Shown: positions 1 to 12,829, numbered from the stretch's first letter. The stretch: 64,000 bases of DNA from Sacculina carcini (GCA_916048095.2 OU696571.1:11030449-11094448); one strand, 5' to 3'. The notes: generated from the letters alone by a model not told the origin. Made by a program: numbers and translations.

Positions 1-1560
1 TGTTCATGTTCATGTTCACCTTTGCTTTGGCTTCTTCACCATAAATACTAATACGCTGATGAATATCATATTTTAGTAATGTATTCAGACAGAATATGCT
101 GTCCAGCATACTGAAACCAATCTCCATATGAGCCCTGTTAATCATCCTACCAAAAAACAAAATATAATTTTTCAGTCCCTTCAATGTATAAGCAAACAAA
201 AAATTTAGATATATTTCAGACAGGCGCGTTGGCATCAACGCCTCACGCGCGCTCACAAGACGTCACACGCCGACAACACTTCGAACACGACTCCTAGATC
301 ACACCGTGACACACGAGAGCACACACACACGCACAGTCCTCACGCCCACCGCCACAACCAATCATTCAATCAGCATAAAAACACCTCAATTACAGTATCT
401 CTAGAGTAGTAATTGGCAAACGTTTTAGACAAGAGGTAACTATAATCCTGAAAGTCCTCTTGTTTGATTGTGGAGAAGAACTAAGTGTTGTTTGCCGCGA
501 TAACTATTGATAAGTCCGGTTCAATACACAACAGGTTGATAGTGAAATATATTCTCGTCGGTTCAACTAAACTTCTATCAAAAACTGTTTCAATGTGCAG
601 AAATCACAATTTTCCATCTTACTCTTGCGTATAGTCTGTCTCCACGGCTTCTTGATTTCCGCTTCTGACTCTATATCGGATCTCTTCCACACACACACAT
701 TGTTCTTTTTATTGCATACTGTCTCTAAACAGTGTTATTCGCACACAATTTCCTACCCTACATGATACTTTTTTCTCCTGTCACTCCTCTTCTCACTTCT
801 AATCATCAAATGGTCGTGAACAGATCAGATCAGGTCAAGAATTGGGTGATCAGATCAGGAATTAAGCGCGTTAAACACGAACCATTAAGAAATAGTTGCT
901 GGAGATGACAAGACTGGAAGGAGTTTTTTCGGCGGATGAAGGACATCATCTCACTCAGCAGTACTCAGCAGGACCTTCAGCATCAGCAGGAGTTATTACT
1001 TTGGAGAATACTTCCACTAGCACAGGAGACTCATTGCTAGACTTGATAACACAATAGTTTACACATTATAACGTAACGCCACTTCATAAAACAATACCTT
1101 ACATTCACTGCGCAATACTTTACACATCATATCTTCATTCACATCACATCATATATTAATATTTTTGTATGTTTTCTGCAAAATCAGTATTTTCTGTCCC
1201 CGTATCACCATATTTTACATCATATATAACCTCGTTCATTTCACCAGGAACTTGATGTTTGTCGCGAATAGCGGACTCCAATTGTGTCAATCTGCTTCCC
1301 TAATATTTTCGCTTCTCTTGATGATCAAATCACGTGGGGCAATACCAAAATGTGTGTTTGTATAAACACAAACCCTTGATACATTTATTTGATAGGAAGG
1401 GACTTTATCATTTTGACAGATGATGAACGATCTTCTAGCTCGTTCGTACATACTAACTGCGCTCATATGCAAATGTCACACAGACATACACAGACACACA
1501 GACATTCAATATTTTTTACAATGATAATTAAGCATTTCGAACACAACAGTCGAAAGGTTA
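1..1560. other. no gene recognised
   Basis: I see no conserved coding sequence here. The short open frames have no family resemblance and lie in AT-rich DNA with small CA-rich patches (around 300-345 and 1480-1505). Confidence 0.6.
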
Positions 1561-1576
1561 TGTTAGCCTGAGTTTT

Positions 1577-1803
1577 GCATGTGCAATCCTCACGGCCCCG
1601 GCTGGCACACCGCAAGTCCGGCCGCCACACGGGATAATGCAGTCACGGCCAGCACAGAAACTGCACGGCTGTGCGGAAGCCCGCCTTACGGCAATTGGGT
1701 TATGTCTGTAAGAAACAAAACCAGCCGTTTCACCTCGCCAGGGAATCGAACCCTGGACCTCTCGTGCACAGAACTTGTGTCTTAGCCATTCGGCCATGAG
1801 GCG
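1577..1803 (-). mobile_element. tRNA-derived SINE (minus strand)
   Basis: Read on the minus strand, 1803 down to about 1737 looks like a tRNA: a box-A-like stretch (TGGCCGAATGG) followed by a box-B-like stretch (GGTTCGATTCC) and closing acceptor-like bases. A GC-rich body of about 160 bp follows. The head with an unrelated body indicates a SINE rather than a working tRNA gene. The protein-like open frame across it is a by-product. This family differs from the SINE at 3612. Confidence 0.7.
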
Positions 1804-2642
1804 GACATTCAATATACAAACCTCACACAGACAGGCACGACTGGGGTTTGTAGTTAAACCAGCATTGCTTTGGCATGAAAAATACTTGTTACTTGGATAC
1901 TTGTTGACTGAATATATGTATATGTACACAACACTCACACATGCAGCGGCAATATCGAATTCAGCAATATTGCAAGCATAAAATCATATATATCCAATGT
2001 TCTGTCTCTGTCGTCACGTAATCGATAGTTATCCACGCTCATAAAGTCTACATTTGGATTGCAATTTCTAGCATTTCCTTTCACAATTGCATGAAATTGT
2101 TTATCACTACGGTCACTCGTAATAGCATTATTCGACACCATTCTTTTATCGTTCAATTATCACGACCTATCTACTATAATATTATGTCAACTTTCAACGT
2201 TACAACCATTGACATCCGGATTATGTTAACGTGTTATTGTAATGTTTTTTCTTGTACAGCGTGTTCTGAATCTTTATTTCGTTGTTTCATATCGTTTTTT
2301 TTTCAATACTTTGTTAAAAATGGCGATATACATATGCAAACTGATACTGATATCTAGCTTGTTAATCCCAGTAAATTGTTGAGCTCAGATATTGTTAGTC
2401 TTCTTTCAGTGTTGGCTCCTTTTCAAACTAGCAGTCAGATCTCGACAACCTGCTGGATTCTTGATAGTGGTATGAAAAAAACACATCGGCGTAATATCCT
2501 CGCACAACATTGTTTAACACAATTATAAAATAAGATATTTCCAAGGAAAAATATAATGCATACGTCAAATTAAATTACTTTTGTCAATTTTTCCACAAAA
2601 ACATCATCGCGCCTCATTGGAGCCAGGTTAGCACCTTCGGTT

Positions 2643-2890
2643 AAGAACCGGTGGTTTAGCTTAATTGGTGATTGTCATTGTATGAAATTGCACGAATTAT
2701 ATAATCCAACAGCCTTTATCCACCCAGTAGTAAATGATGGTACCAGATATCAGTCATGTGTTGTGCCATGCATTCCGGGGAGTTGGCCCTGTCTAATTCG
2801 TCTTCCGTCCTTGCAGCGCCATAGCGTGGAGCTTCGGCTTCTTGCCGTGTAGCAGCTGACACTTAGGCCTTTAACCTTTAACACATAGTG
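2643..2890 (+). mobile_element. SINE copy 1 (degraded head)
   Basis: The body matches the SINEs at 3612, 37346 and 39078: the shared run begins near 2695 (ATAATCCAACAGCC), passes through a GCCATAGCGTGGAG block near 2819 and ends in the CTTCGGCTTCTT...TTTAACC tail. The tRNA-like head is too decayed to recognise. The GTGGAGAGGGTCGG part of the body is deleted. Confidence 0.7.
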
Positions 2891-3096
2891 CGTAGCTACA
2901 AGCTTGAAGCTTGATGTGATTCGTTGAATATACTGAAGCATTCAGCGACGAAGCATGTGGAGCCTGGTCAATAACACAGCTGTTTTAGTTTGTTTTTCTC
3001 GGATCTGTTTCGTGTGTGTGTGTGGCAATGTGTTTTTGACTGCAGTATCAATGTTATGTTTCCGTTTGGTTGTTGACATTTCAATGTATCAGATAG

Positions 3097-3100
3097 CCCA

Positions 3101-3142
<42 letters not shown>

Positions 3143-3180
3143 GGCGCGTGTGTTTGCCTGTGCGTGTGTGTGTGTGTGTA
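3097..3180. repeat. TG microsatellite
   Basis: Nearly pure TG dinucleotide repeat with a few interruptions. It produces long Cys/Val open frames on both strands that I do not regard as genes. Confidence 0.95.
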
Positions 3181-3453
3181 CATTTCGCTCGTGTAGCGAC
3201 TTTTTTATCATTTGGTTTACATGCCATTTCATGTCTTTGCCATTCCCTATTTGTATGTTTACTTACATTGTATGTCTATGTATATGTCCATTTGTTATAT
3301 ACGTGTTTGTACGCGTGTATGTGTGTGTTGTATATATACGCGTGTGTGTGTGTGAGTGTGTGTTTGCGTGTGTACACTTCAGCATTTTCAGCAAATATGG
3401 TTGCAATTAGAGCTAGCAGGCTCAAGTTAAGAGCACGGTAAATGGGTATCGAG

Positions 3454-4045
3454 AAAACCTTCACCATTGAACAGCTTGTCTCTCAAAATACGACAAGCGT
3501 AGGCACGTATGCGATTCCATGCAGTATACTTTTCACTTATGTATGTGTGTTGTAATTGTATAGGCCAAAAATGGTTTAGGATCTAATGCAATTGACCAAA
3601 TGAATCACCCTTGGTAAGGACTCCGTGGTGTAGTGGTAGCACACCCGCCTCACAAGCGGGAGGTCCGTGGTTCAAAACCCGGCGGAGCAGAATTTCATTG
3701 GGCGAATTCTATAATCCCACAGCCCCTGTCCACCCAGCAGAAAATGGTACCAGATATCAGTCATGAGTTGTGACATGCATTCTGGGGAGGTGGCCCTCTC
3801 TAATACGTATTTCGTCCTTGCGACGCCATAGCGTGGAGAGGGTCGGTTCTTCGGTGGCAGCGAGCTGCACGGGGCACGCCTGTGTCTTCGTAAGCTTCGG
3901 CTTCTTCCCGTGTAGCAGCTGTAACTTACACCTTTAACCCTTGAACACTAATGCATTGTTCTTGAACACTAAGGCTCGAACACCTTTGACCCTTGAACAC
4001 TAAGGCTGTCATCTCCACGAGCCTTGACACAAATATACGCCCTTG
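3454..4045 (+). repeat. repeat family F, split by a SINE
   Basis: The left part (3454-3608) and right part (about 3971-4045) match successive parts of the repeat at 44376-44700, which also occurs inverted at 33880-34200. Shared landmarks are a GACAAG run, TTGTAATT...GGC, AATGCAATTGACCAA and a terminal GACACAAATATA run. The SINE at 3612-3970 interrupts this copy. I do not recognise the family. Confidence 0.65.
3612..3970 (+). mobile_element. SINE copy 2 with tRNA-Val-like head
   Basis: The first 75 bp fold as a tRNA: acceptor arm CTCCG/CGGAG, box A TGGTGTAGTGG, anticodon arm CCCGC-CTCACAA-GCGGG (anticodon CAC, valine-like) and box B GGTTCAAAACC. A body of about 280 bp is shared with copies at 2643, 37346 and 39078. 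It ends in a repeated CCTTTAACCCTTGAACAC-type tail. The shared body shows it is a SINE, not a tRNA gene. It interrupts repeat family F. Confidence 0.85.
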
Positions 4046-4069
4046 GATAACTAGAGACCGGGGAATTAG

Positions 4070-4292
4070 GTGAACAATGTTCGCATTTCAGTCCTCTTTT
4101 CAGTCCTTTTAGATTTGACGACTGAAAGCATGCACTATCATAACGGATTCGTCTCTTCAGCTATATAGACACATATAATTGCTAATTCACTTACAGTCGT
4201 GTTGAAGAGCACAGCTTCTTGAGGCTAAGTGACCCACAAGCATGTACAGTGGGGGCGGAGGGAGGGCGGCATATAGCCTGGCTACGCCACTG
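4070..4292 (-). mobile_element. MITE family A, truncated copy
   Basis: The reverse complement matches the copies at 6933 and 35646. It has the CAGTGGCGTAGCCAGG terminus at 4292 and shared internal blocks (cttacagtcgtgttgaagagc, and the TATAGCTGAA run). The far terminus is missing or unrecognisable. Confidence 0.65.
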
Positions 4293-4299
4293 TGAAAAG

Positions 4300-6100
4300 C
4301 ACGAAAATGTGCATTACGGGTCGCATTCTTTGGCGCTAAAATTGTCAAGGCTAACAAGCTAATTGGCCACAATAAAAGTGATAATAATAGCAATGAATAT
4401 AAGATACAAACTAATGTTGCATGAGCAATATGGGATGAAAAATATATTATTTAGTTAAATTTATATATTATATCTCCGCGCGGACAAATATGTATTGAAC
4501 GCCCGATAATTGTGAATCTAAGATTTTTTCATATTATTTGAATATTTTTCAAAGCGGTTCATGCCTTATTCTGGGGGGTGGTCGCTACATGCTAAAACTC
4601 CATGCTAAAACTCTTCACATTGTAATTAGTAATTTATCAATAATTGTGCATTCGCCACCAATGCATTAATGGATATGGAATTAATTTACATTATCTTAAT
4701 GATCTGATCAACAATAATTCACTTCTTTAAAATTTAATGCATGTAACAAAGTTTCAGTCGGACCAAACTTTCTGTTTCTTTATTTGCTTTGTGTTGCGTT
4801 TTTATTAGGTTAGTTTAGCAGCTATACTAAATATTCTCACGCGCGTGTTGCATCAAAGCTAGTGTGTAAATTAACAATAGGTGTAGTTAGTTCGTAGTTA
4901 TGTGTGTGCGTGCATGTGCGTATGTGCGTGCGTGTGTTACATTGAACAGAATCGTGAAGTGCTTTTAAGCTTGACTGATTTCAAGGTTGTGTATTTGCAA
5001 CGTGGTATCATTAATCGACTTGTGTCTAGCTGATGTCGGAAAAGGTGCATATATGTACTAGCAAGCATGCTCTGAGGTTTATTGATAGAGCATTTTGTTG
5101 GAGTTATATTTTTTTGTCTTCATTATCTTCCGACGTAGAATACACTTTATTACATTTAATACTGAAGATAATCTGAATACGCGATATTCACAGATTTGCA
5201 ACGCATAAATTGAAACTAGAAGAATATATGAATCTGAAGCGATCATCAAGATTTAATAAATTGTTAACATATGATAAGAATTCAGTTCCGTAGCAACGAA
5301 CAGTAAAAAATGATTTTGGGCTTGAACCAAATAAGGCGCGAAAATGTCATACACTGTCAACATACAGAGGAAAAGATTTATGATAGGCGACATAACTTTT
5401 ATTAACAATGAATGAAATATGTCTGCCGAATTTCAATTGAACACAGGCGGTCGTCGTGTTTGCTAACAGAAGCGATAGCTCAGCGGCAAAATGGACAGCT
5501 AGCCCAGGATAATATTGATTATCAAGAAGGGCGCAAACTTGTGCAATCATTTTTCGCATCACATGCAATGAGCGGGCACGCATAATCCATCATTTACAAA
5601 TGTCAACAGGGCCGCGTGTGTATGTATGTGCGTGTGTGTGTGCTTGCGTGGGTGTGTATATATCAGATGACAGCCAAAAAATCCCATCCACCGATATTCC
5701 ATTGGCGAGACCATTTTGTCGTTACATCACAGTGTTCAACAGGGTTGATGGCATCTTGGAAACAGGCTTTAACATCGAAAACATTCACAAACATGCCACA
5801 GCCAGCAGTAAATGATGAAGATAAAACACCGCTCAAATGTCAGAGCCAGCAATAGAATATTACCAAGTTTTGAAAGCTTCTTTTTCAATTCCAGTTTTTC
5901 ATTTGATTCAAGGTTTCAATTTATTCCGGTCCAATTTATGTGCGTAAAAGCACAGAAAAAGGTTTCACCACAAACCGAAAGCACTGCGTTGAAATTTTTC
6001 CTGCCCTTGAAGGGTACGCAACATAGTCACTATCATGTGGTTTCTTATGTTATTTCAATATTCATATGCTAAAAAGTTACTGAATCTTGATGCTCCCAAA
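4300..6100. other. no gene recognised
   Basis: AT-rich sequence with short TG-rich runs (4905-4935, 5617-5660). None of the small open frames resembles a known family. Confidence 0.6.
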
Positions 6101-6103
6101 GTG

Positions 6104-6449
6104 TGTATGTGTACGTGTGTGTGTGTGTGTGTATGTGTAGGTGTATGTGTATGTGTACGTGTATGTGTATGTGTACGCAGAGCCGTAGTAACCACCCCCC
6201 GGACCCCGGCCGGGGGGGCCTGAATGTTGAGGGGCCCATTGCTTCACGCTTGATATTGTAATTTATCATATTTATTATGTATAGCCTTTACCTTGTTGCT
6301 CAAATGTTTTCACCTCAGCTTGTATTATGTGATTATGTCTAATGAATAAATTCATTATTTGGTGCTTCATTTATAATGGCGGCCCCAAGTGTTGCCTTCG
6401 GGGGGGGGGGGGGGCATAAGTCCTCGCAACGGCTCTGTGTGTACGTGTA

Positions 6450-6480
<31 letters not shown>

Positions 6481-6500
6481 GTGTACGTGTATATGTGAGT
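6104..6500. repeat. TG/GTAT microsatellite, interrupted
   Basis: The repeat runs 6104-6177 and resumes at 6438-6500. It is split by the MITE at 6178-6437. Confidence 0.9.
6178..6437 (+). mobile_element. MITE family C (hAT-like), 260 bp
   Basis: Terminal inverted repeats CAGAGCCGT...ACGGCTCTG with a perfect 8-bp target duplication TGTGTACG at 6170-6177 and 6438-6445. The 8-bp duplication and the CAG/CTG ends point to a hAT-type transposase. Related copies lie at 13174-13417 and 36335-36577. There is no coding capacity. A long G run is present at 6401-6414. Confidence 0.9.
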
Positions 6501-6617
6501 GTATGTAGGGAATTCTTAATAAAAGCAACGTGTTAAATTTCAATGTGTAATTAATGCTAATATTGGAATTATTAATAAATATAATTAATGCTACTGGAAT
6601 TGCATATAATTGCATAT

Positions 6618-6672
6618 ATAGGCACTATTACCATGGTGCGGTGGCGAATGTACCGTAAACGCCCAAAAGATA
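6618..6672 (-). repeat. repeat family G, short fragment
   Basis: The reverse complement matches the start of the repeats at 7788 and 29697-29810 (TTTTGGGCGTTT.CGGTACAT, then CACC...GTGATAGTGC with changes). Confidence 0.55.
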
Positions 6673-6932
6673 TATAGAAAGCTTGACGGATACGAGTTTA
6701 GTTGGGATTACGAGAGCTTATGAGGTGCTTATATTTCTTTCATGTAATTGTCGCTACAATGAATAAATTCCGCCAGGCCCGACAGCCTTACTAATTGAGC
6801 ACGTAATTTGCGCAACAAAGCGGGTTTGCCAGTTCTGTCTGTTCGAGTGTATGATTGAGTGCATATAACTGTCGTCGCTCGAGCTCTTATTGTGAGCAGG
6901 GGCGGTTAAAGGAGGGAGAACTTCAGTAGCAG

Positions 6933-7269
6933 CAGTGGCGTAGCTAGGCTATCTGCAGCCCTGCACCATGTATGCTTGCGGGTCACTTAGCCACAAGAGA
7001 CTGTGCGCTTCAACACGACTGTAACAGGGAATTAGCAAGTCCAAATGTCGATATAGCTGAAAAGACGAACACGTTATAATAGTGCATGCTTCCAGTCACC
7101 TAATCTGATATAACTATTTGCAATCGATCTTGTCCTCTTTCAGTTGTTTGAGCTTGCGACGGCAAATATTAAATAGTATATTCAGAAATTCGACACAGAT
7201 ATGACGATAATTCAACATTTTCAGCCCGGGGCGGACCGCTGCCCAAGCACCCCCCTTGCGACGCCCCTG
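6933..7269 (+). mobile_element. MITE family A, 337 bp
   Basis: It starts CAGTGGCGTAGCTAGG and ends GACGCCCCTG. The interior is shared with 35646-35974 (GGGAATTAGCAAGT, GCTTCCAGTCA, ATATTCAGA blocks). I could not find a clean 8-bp duplication for this copy. Confidence 0.8.
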
Positions 7270-7593
7270 TCTGCAAGCAGAACAATTGTCAATGATTCGA
7301 GCCTGGCCGCTGTTGTAGTATATTTGTCGAGTTTATTGGCTGTATATTGTTCGAGGTTATTGGCTATTTGGGGGATACATTATAGCAGAAACGCCATCGC
7401 TATGTGCCATAGAACTAACGGTCAATTTAGCAACAGACGCCACGACACCACACACGCGCACGCAAGAACTCATATACTGCGAATCATAGAATTTTGAATG
7501 ATATGGATATTTGCAGTGTTTGTGTGAATTACTTTGTTAATGATTTGACTTGTGTAATTGCGTGGTTACCCTTCTATATTTTTCATGTTGAGC

Positions 7594-7727
7594 TTTTTGG
7601 TTTTGGTTTTTGGGTTTTGGGTTTTGGGTTTTGGGTTTTGGGTTTTGGGTTTTTTTGGTTATGGGTTTTGGGTTCAAGGTTTTGGATTTTGGGTTTTGGG
7701 TTTTGGATTATGGGTTTTGGATTTTGA
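7594..7727 (+). repeat. TTTTGGG heptamer tandem array
   Basis: Tandem seven-base repeats with some variants (TTTTGGA, TTATGGG). The top strand carries repeated GGG runs and so could form G-quadruplexes. Open frames across it encode Phe/Gly/Trp repeats and are not genes. Confidence 0.95.
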
Positions 7728-7787
7728 TTGGATTGTGCTTGGCGTCACATACTACTTAGGTCATTTTTCTTAAATTATCGACATGTT

Positions 7788-7915
7788 TTGGGCGCTTCCG
7801 GTACATGGGGCCACCGCATGGTGATGATAGTGCTTGCACTCATCCCATGCTAATGAATTCACCTGTAATAAGTAATAATAATAATGATAATAATATCAAT
7901 ATTAATAATATTATT
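7788..7915 (+). repeat. repeat family G with AAT-rich tail
   Basis: The block from TTTTGGGCGCTTCCGGTACA to GTGCTTGCACTC, followed by an (AATAAT)n-like tail, is repeated in reverse orientation at 29697-29810. The short conserved block with a 3' trinucleotide tail suggests the 3' end of a LINE or SINE. I cannot assign the family. Confidence 0.65.
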
Positions 7916-9260
7916 GAACAAATTTGGAAAAAGGGTTACATTTTTCACCATCCTTTCGATAAGAAGAGGATATGACGGCAGAATTTTGATCTCCGACCTA
8001 GGAAAATCGCCCGACAGGCAAACCTTTCTTAAAATTCACATGAGTGCTGGCGTGTATATTATGGTTGAAGAAATTTTAGCGTTTTTGTATAAACAAATTC
8101 GTGGGTATGGTTTCTGCCATACTTGTGTTGTGACGCTAAATCCGATGGGAGTCAAATTAGAACAACTTCTTTCAAGTTAAAATACAAGACATGTTCTCGA
8201 AAATGTCATTTTATACGCACGAAAAGTTTGGGTGACCACATGAATATTCAAACAGTATGGATAAGACAAAATATGCAATAGAATATCGATGACAATAACT
8301 TGTTCAGTAGATGAATATATTGCCTGTTATGTAGACAATGTCGCTGTCACAATACTGGTCATAAATATTTTAATTATACTGTCACTACAAGTCCAGTCAA
8401 TTTTTTCTACCATTCTACCGCTATGATGGCAATGACCTCATTCCATCTTGTTTCTTGAACATTCAGTTTCCAGACATTGAGAGCTCGTTGATATTTCGCT
8501 AGCATACGCACACACACACGCACATGCACACAAATGCAGACAGACATACACACACGCGCGTACACACACACACACACACACGGAAAGAATATAGAGCGAG
8601 AGAAAATAGGGAAGATAATTTGTTTTGTGTTCGCTGCTTTTTGTCGGCGAGTGCCGCTCTCTCCCCATTTGTCCAACCATCAGTGCACTTCTTGTGTGTC
8701 AATAAAGCGCGGGCTTCATAGAGAGCTGTGTTTTGTTCAGTCGTGTGGGCCGCGTTATTAACCTATCATGATGGCGGCTGTCGTCAGGCGTGGTGTAGCT
8801 GCCAAGTAATAGTGACGGTAAAGGCGGCAGTATCTGCGATAGCAGTGGAACAAACGCAACGCTTATTTGACGAGTAATCGTTTTGGAAAAGTCTCTCTAG
8901 AAGTCGAATTTGATGGAAAAAGATAGCGTGAAAATTATTATTATATGCAATATTTTCTAGTGTGTGAGAAGCGATGTAAAAAAGTGCAAAGGTCAAAAGT
9001 GATTTAATCAATTGACACAACTGCTCACTAGAATAAAATCCTTATAAACAAACCACCCAAAGAGTATCATTACGTGGAGCAATGGTTTAGTCGACATGTA
9101 TGTTACAACCATCTTTTGCAGAAATCTACATGATACAATTATTACTAATAGTATTAAAATAAATGAAGAGCATGGAATAGAAAGAACACGAAGGCTATAA
9201 ATTGCATGACGGCATACCACATAAATTTTGATCAACAACAGATACTGAGCAAAAAACTGA
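7916..9260. other. no gene recognised; CA repeat inside
   Basis: Mostly unique AT-rich DNA. An interrupted CA/CG-CA microsatellite occupies 8507-8583. The small frames have no recognisable domain. Confidence 0.6.
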
Positions 9261-9268
9261 TAAAATAT

Positions 9269-9447
9269 CAGCGGCGCCAAGGAGGAGCTAGGAGGGACCA
9301 AAAATATGTCAAGTTCTATCTGAGCCTCCTGAATAATCCTGATCATGAACATGGCAAGTGTGGTTCCGTATGTTTCGCCAAGCCCCCGCATATTTTTCTT
9401 TAGCCCCCCCTCAGCCCCCCACCGGGAAAATCCTGGCGCCGCCACTG
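9269..9447. mobile_element. MITE family B, about 180 bp
   Basis: Terminal repeats CAGCGGCGCCAAGG and CCTGGCGCCGCCACTG. The interior has the family hallmark of runs such as AGCCCCC and ATGTTTCGCCAAGCC. Relatives are at 23859, 37094, 38345, 47347, 49963 and 52321. The flanking octamers agree in only 5 of 8 positions. Confidence 0.8.
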
Positions 9448-9659
9448 CAGCATATCGACCCACAATGCACAGCAACAACAATTTTGCAATACAAAAGATT
9501 AAATAATAAACAAGCCCTACTCTAATATGGCTTTGATATAACAGTTTATTAAATGGCTTCTAAATCTCAAACGCAGAGCATGTATTTGATATAACGCAAA
9601 ATATACAATGGTGCGATGGCAGGATGAAATCAAAACATAATATGTATGTATATATAATA

Positions 9660-12600
9660 TGTGAAACAGATGTCAGAATAGCTATGAGCAAGACAGACAA
9701 AATTGAACAGGCGTATATACAAGAAAAAAAACACGAAACAATTCAACAGGGGGAGGCAGACTCGAGAAGATGTGCATGAAGAGCAGAAGAGAAGGAATAA
9801 GTGAAGGTGATGACCGGATACGAGAAGGAAAGGAGTTGTAGAGACGAGGAGCAAAGAAGTAGAAAGATTTCGTCGACCATGGCGACTCAAAAACTGCTGG
9901 GGGACAGTGAAGAGAGTGAAGACGACGACCTGAGTGTTGAAGTTGAGATAGTAAAGAGCAGAGGTAAAAAAGAGAGGAGGGTGAGCGGATAATTTTAAAG
10001 ATAATACAGCACAGTTTATAGTTAATCCCAGCCTGAACTGGAAGCCAGACAAGTTTACGTAAGTAGGCAGAAGTTGGAGTGCGCGGAGGAAGACGGAAGA
10101 CAAAGCGACATGACTGATTCAATAACCTTTGTAGGGAGCGAAGATATTTAGATCGTGAAGAAACAAAGACTTACAATAGTCTAGACGATGGAAAATTAAG
10201 GATTGGTTGAGAGTAATGGTCGAGTTAGTGCCAATGTATGCACGGATGGGATAGAGTTGTCTGAGAATGAGCCTGTATGATCGCGATATATGCGCAAAAT
10301 TGTTAGCGAATGACAGAGAGGGATCGAAGTAGACCCCAAGATTACGAACACAAGCTGATAGGGAGACAGAATGAGACGGAGGAGATATTAATGGAGGGTG
10401 GAAGACCATGTATAATTTTAGAATGTTTAGAATGGTTGTAGAATGGTTGATGATGAGTTGGCGGGATGATACCCAGGATGTGATGTCACAAGAGAACTTT
10501 GAGAGCAGATTATGAGACAATTTTTAAAACGGAATGTATGGCTGCAGATCATAAGCGTACATATGGCATGAAATGAGGAATTTACGTAAAATAAGGCAGA
10601 GAGAAGAGAATAGAGCCCTGAGGCACACCACTAAAAAGCAAAAGAGGAGAAGAAAAGAAAGAGTTAGAACGCACAGAAAAAGAACGGCCAGAAAAAATGA
10701 AGTCTTGAGTGAGAGAGCATAAGAGAATAAGCCAACATAAGCGAGGACTTTGAGCAATATAGGGTGGTTTACAAGATCGAAGACGGAGGAAAGATCAAGT
10801 AAGACGAGGAGTACTGAATCACCAGATGCAAAGGATTGGAAGGTATCATTTAATAGGCAAAGTAAAACAGATTCGGTAAAATGATGTGAGACGAAACCGG
10901 ACTGGAATGTGTCGAAAATATGATTTAACACAGGAGAGAGTTGTTCGTGAATAGCTGACTCAAGGAGCTTGGAAGGAAGACTTAAGAGCGATATAGGACG
11001 ATAATTATTAGGACAGTGAGGACCGAGAGAAAGTTTTTTAGAATAGGGTTAACTATAGCATGTTTTTCGGCAAAGAAGGATCCATGGAGGAAAAAAGAGT
11101 TGATCAGATGACAGAACACTGGAGCTCAGAGATGTACATAATCCGAGAGAGCCGAAAAGTATTTGGATCAAGGGGACAACGGGACATTTTCAGCTTAGAA
11201 ATTAGGCGAGAGGTATGATAAATATTGATATGCGAAAAACTCGAGATGGTTTAAACTAGACTTAGTATGAATCAGAGGCATACTAGGCATAGGACGTTGA
11301 GATCGGACAGAGTTTAATTTATCAGGAAAAAATTTGGCGAAGACGGAAGCAGGTATGGGCCAAGATGAGGTACGTCCGGCAATTCAGGATCTTAGGATTG
11401 ACCACAGATACCTAGGAACACGGGAATTGGAAAACAAACGAGAGCGGTAGAAGTTGGCTTTTTGATAGCAAAGAGTAGAGAGAAACGAACGACGAGATAA
11501 ACAAACGTTAGACCAGTCGGAAGGTAGATGAGTGAGACGCCAGCGGCGTTTAAAGCGACGAGATGCTGCCCTAAGAGACGACTCTCTCATCTAATAACTC
11601 AGACGAGAACCAGCGAGGGGTATGATTTGCAGAGCGGACATGATGAGTAAATTAGCGGAAATAATTCGTTATTGATGGTCAAAAGAGCAGATGATAAGAA
11701 TTCACATAGAAACCTCGGATGATAAGAAGAAGATATATAAGAACTTGGCGTTAGATGAGTGTATAGCAAGGAGTAAAACGTAGCAGGGCTGAAAGACTTG
11801 AAATCTCTAGCAGAGAACGTGTGATAACACTGTTTAGCAACAACACAACAACACCGAATATTGAATGTGATGAGGGAATGGTCCGACAGAGCCGAATCGG
11901 GTGGAAACGTGAAGGGATCAGACAAAGAAAAGGAGGACATAGCTGAAGGGTAGATAAACAAGTCGAGAGTGTGGCCGGATGTATGCGTAGAAGTAGAGTT
12001 CAATATAGACAAATCATGGGAAGCAAGAAAGGAGAGAAAATAAAAAGCAAGCGGATTTGAAGATGGATCGTCGATCTAAAAGTTAAAATCACCGAGTATA
12101 GCAAAAGTTGTAGGAAAAGTATTGTGAAAAACAAAGAACAAGAGAATCAAAGTCGTCAAAAAACATAGAAGATGTACCAGAATGTTTATGACGGTAGATT
12201 ATTAGTATGCCAAATTTAGGCAATGCAGGGATTGATAGAGAAACAGCAAGGAATTAAAAGGCCTGGGAAGAGAATTTAATTTCATAGCAGAAAGAAAAAG
12301 AGTACATGGATTATCACAACACCGCCAACGATAGTTTTCGCACACCCCGAAGAAGAATGCCAAGCATAAAGAAAGCGGTAAGTAGGAGGCAGCAGGGAAT
12401 AAAAGGGCAGTCACGTCAGAGTCCATGAGCCAGGATTCAGTCAGGCAGAAAAATGAGAAATTCTGAGAAAGGAGTAATTCGGAGATAAAGGTGGACTTAT
12501 TGCGAGCGGAGCGGATATTGAGTAGACCGAATGGTAGAATATGAAGATAACGTTTATTTGGTGATTTTGTGGTACGGGAGACAGCAGGAAGAGGTACAGA

Positions 12601-12815
12601 CATAGACAAGGAGCTTAGAACAACGCAAGGAGGAACAAATGAGACAACGGGTGAAGATAGTCATTTAGTATTGAACCAGGAATCCGAGAGTATTGTCGGA
12701 GGCGTGGCACTTTGAGGGGAGGTGACAGGAAGAGAGTAATGTTGTGTCCGAGTACGCAGCGAGTGCCGAACAGCCAGAAAAGACGGACAATTAGAGGAGA
12801 AAGAAGAGTGATCGC
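9660..12815 (-). mobile_element. L2/CR1-type LINE, decayed copy 1
   Basis: On the minus strand, broken frames follow the order of a non-LTR retrotransposon ORF2. From 12609 there is an endonuclease start (GLLNIRSARNK, then a TESWL motif). The endonuclease end (SDHSLITFN) is near 11880. The RT region is around 10524-10931, followed by the RT/thumb end (RNLGVYFDP, 10119-10520) and the C-terminal segment (LVWLPVQAGINYK) near 10050. It aligns along its length with the better preserved copy at 54276-57890. The catalytic Tyr-Ala-Asp-Asp box reads Tyr-Ala-Tyr-Asp here and there are many frameshifts, so it is dead. Confidence 0.9.
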
Positions 12816-12829
12816 ACAATTACTTACTC

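Noticed and set aside
1558-1938. A 126-residue protein on the minus strand
   Set aside because: It crosses a tRNA-derived SINE and has no family resemblance.
2955-3441. Cys/Val-rich proteins
   Set aside because: They are translations of a TG microsatellite.
3612-3690. A tRNA-Val gene
   Set aside because: The tRNA-like part is fused to a body found in several other places, and the copy at 37346 has mutations in the arms, so it is a SINE head.
9801-9992. Charged 63-residue plus-strand protein
   Set aside because: It is antisense to the decayed LINE copy 1.
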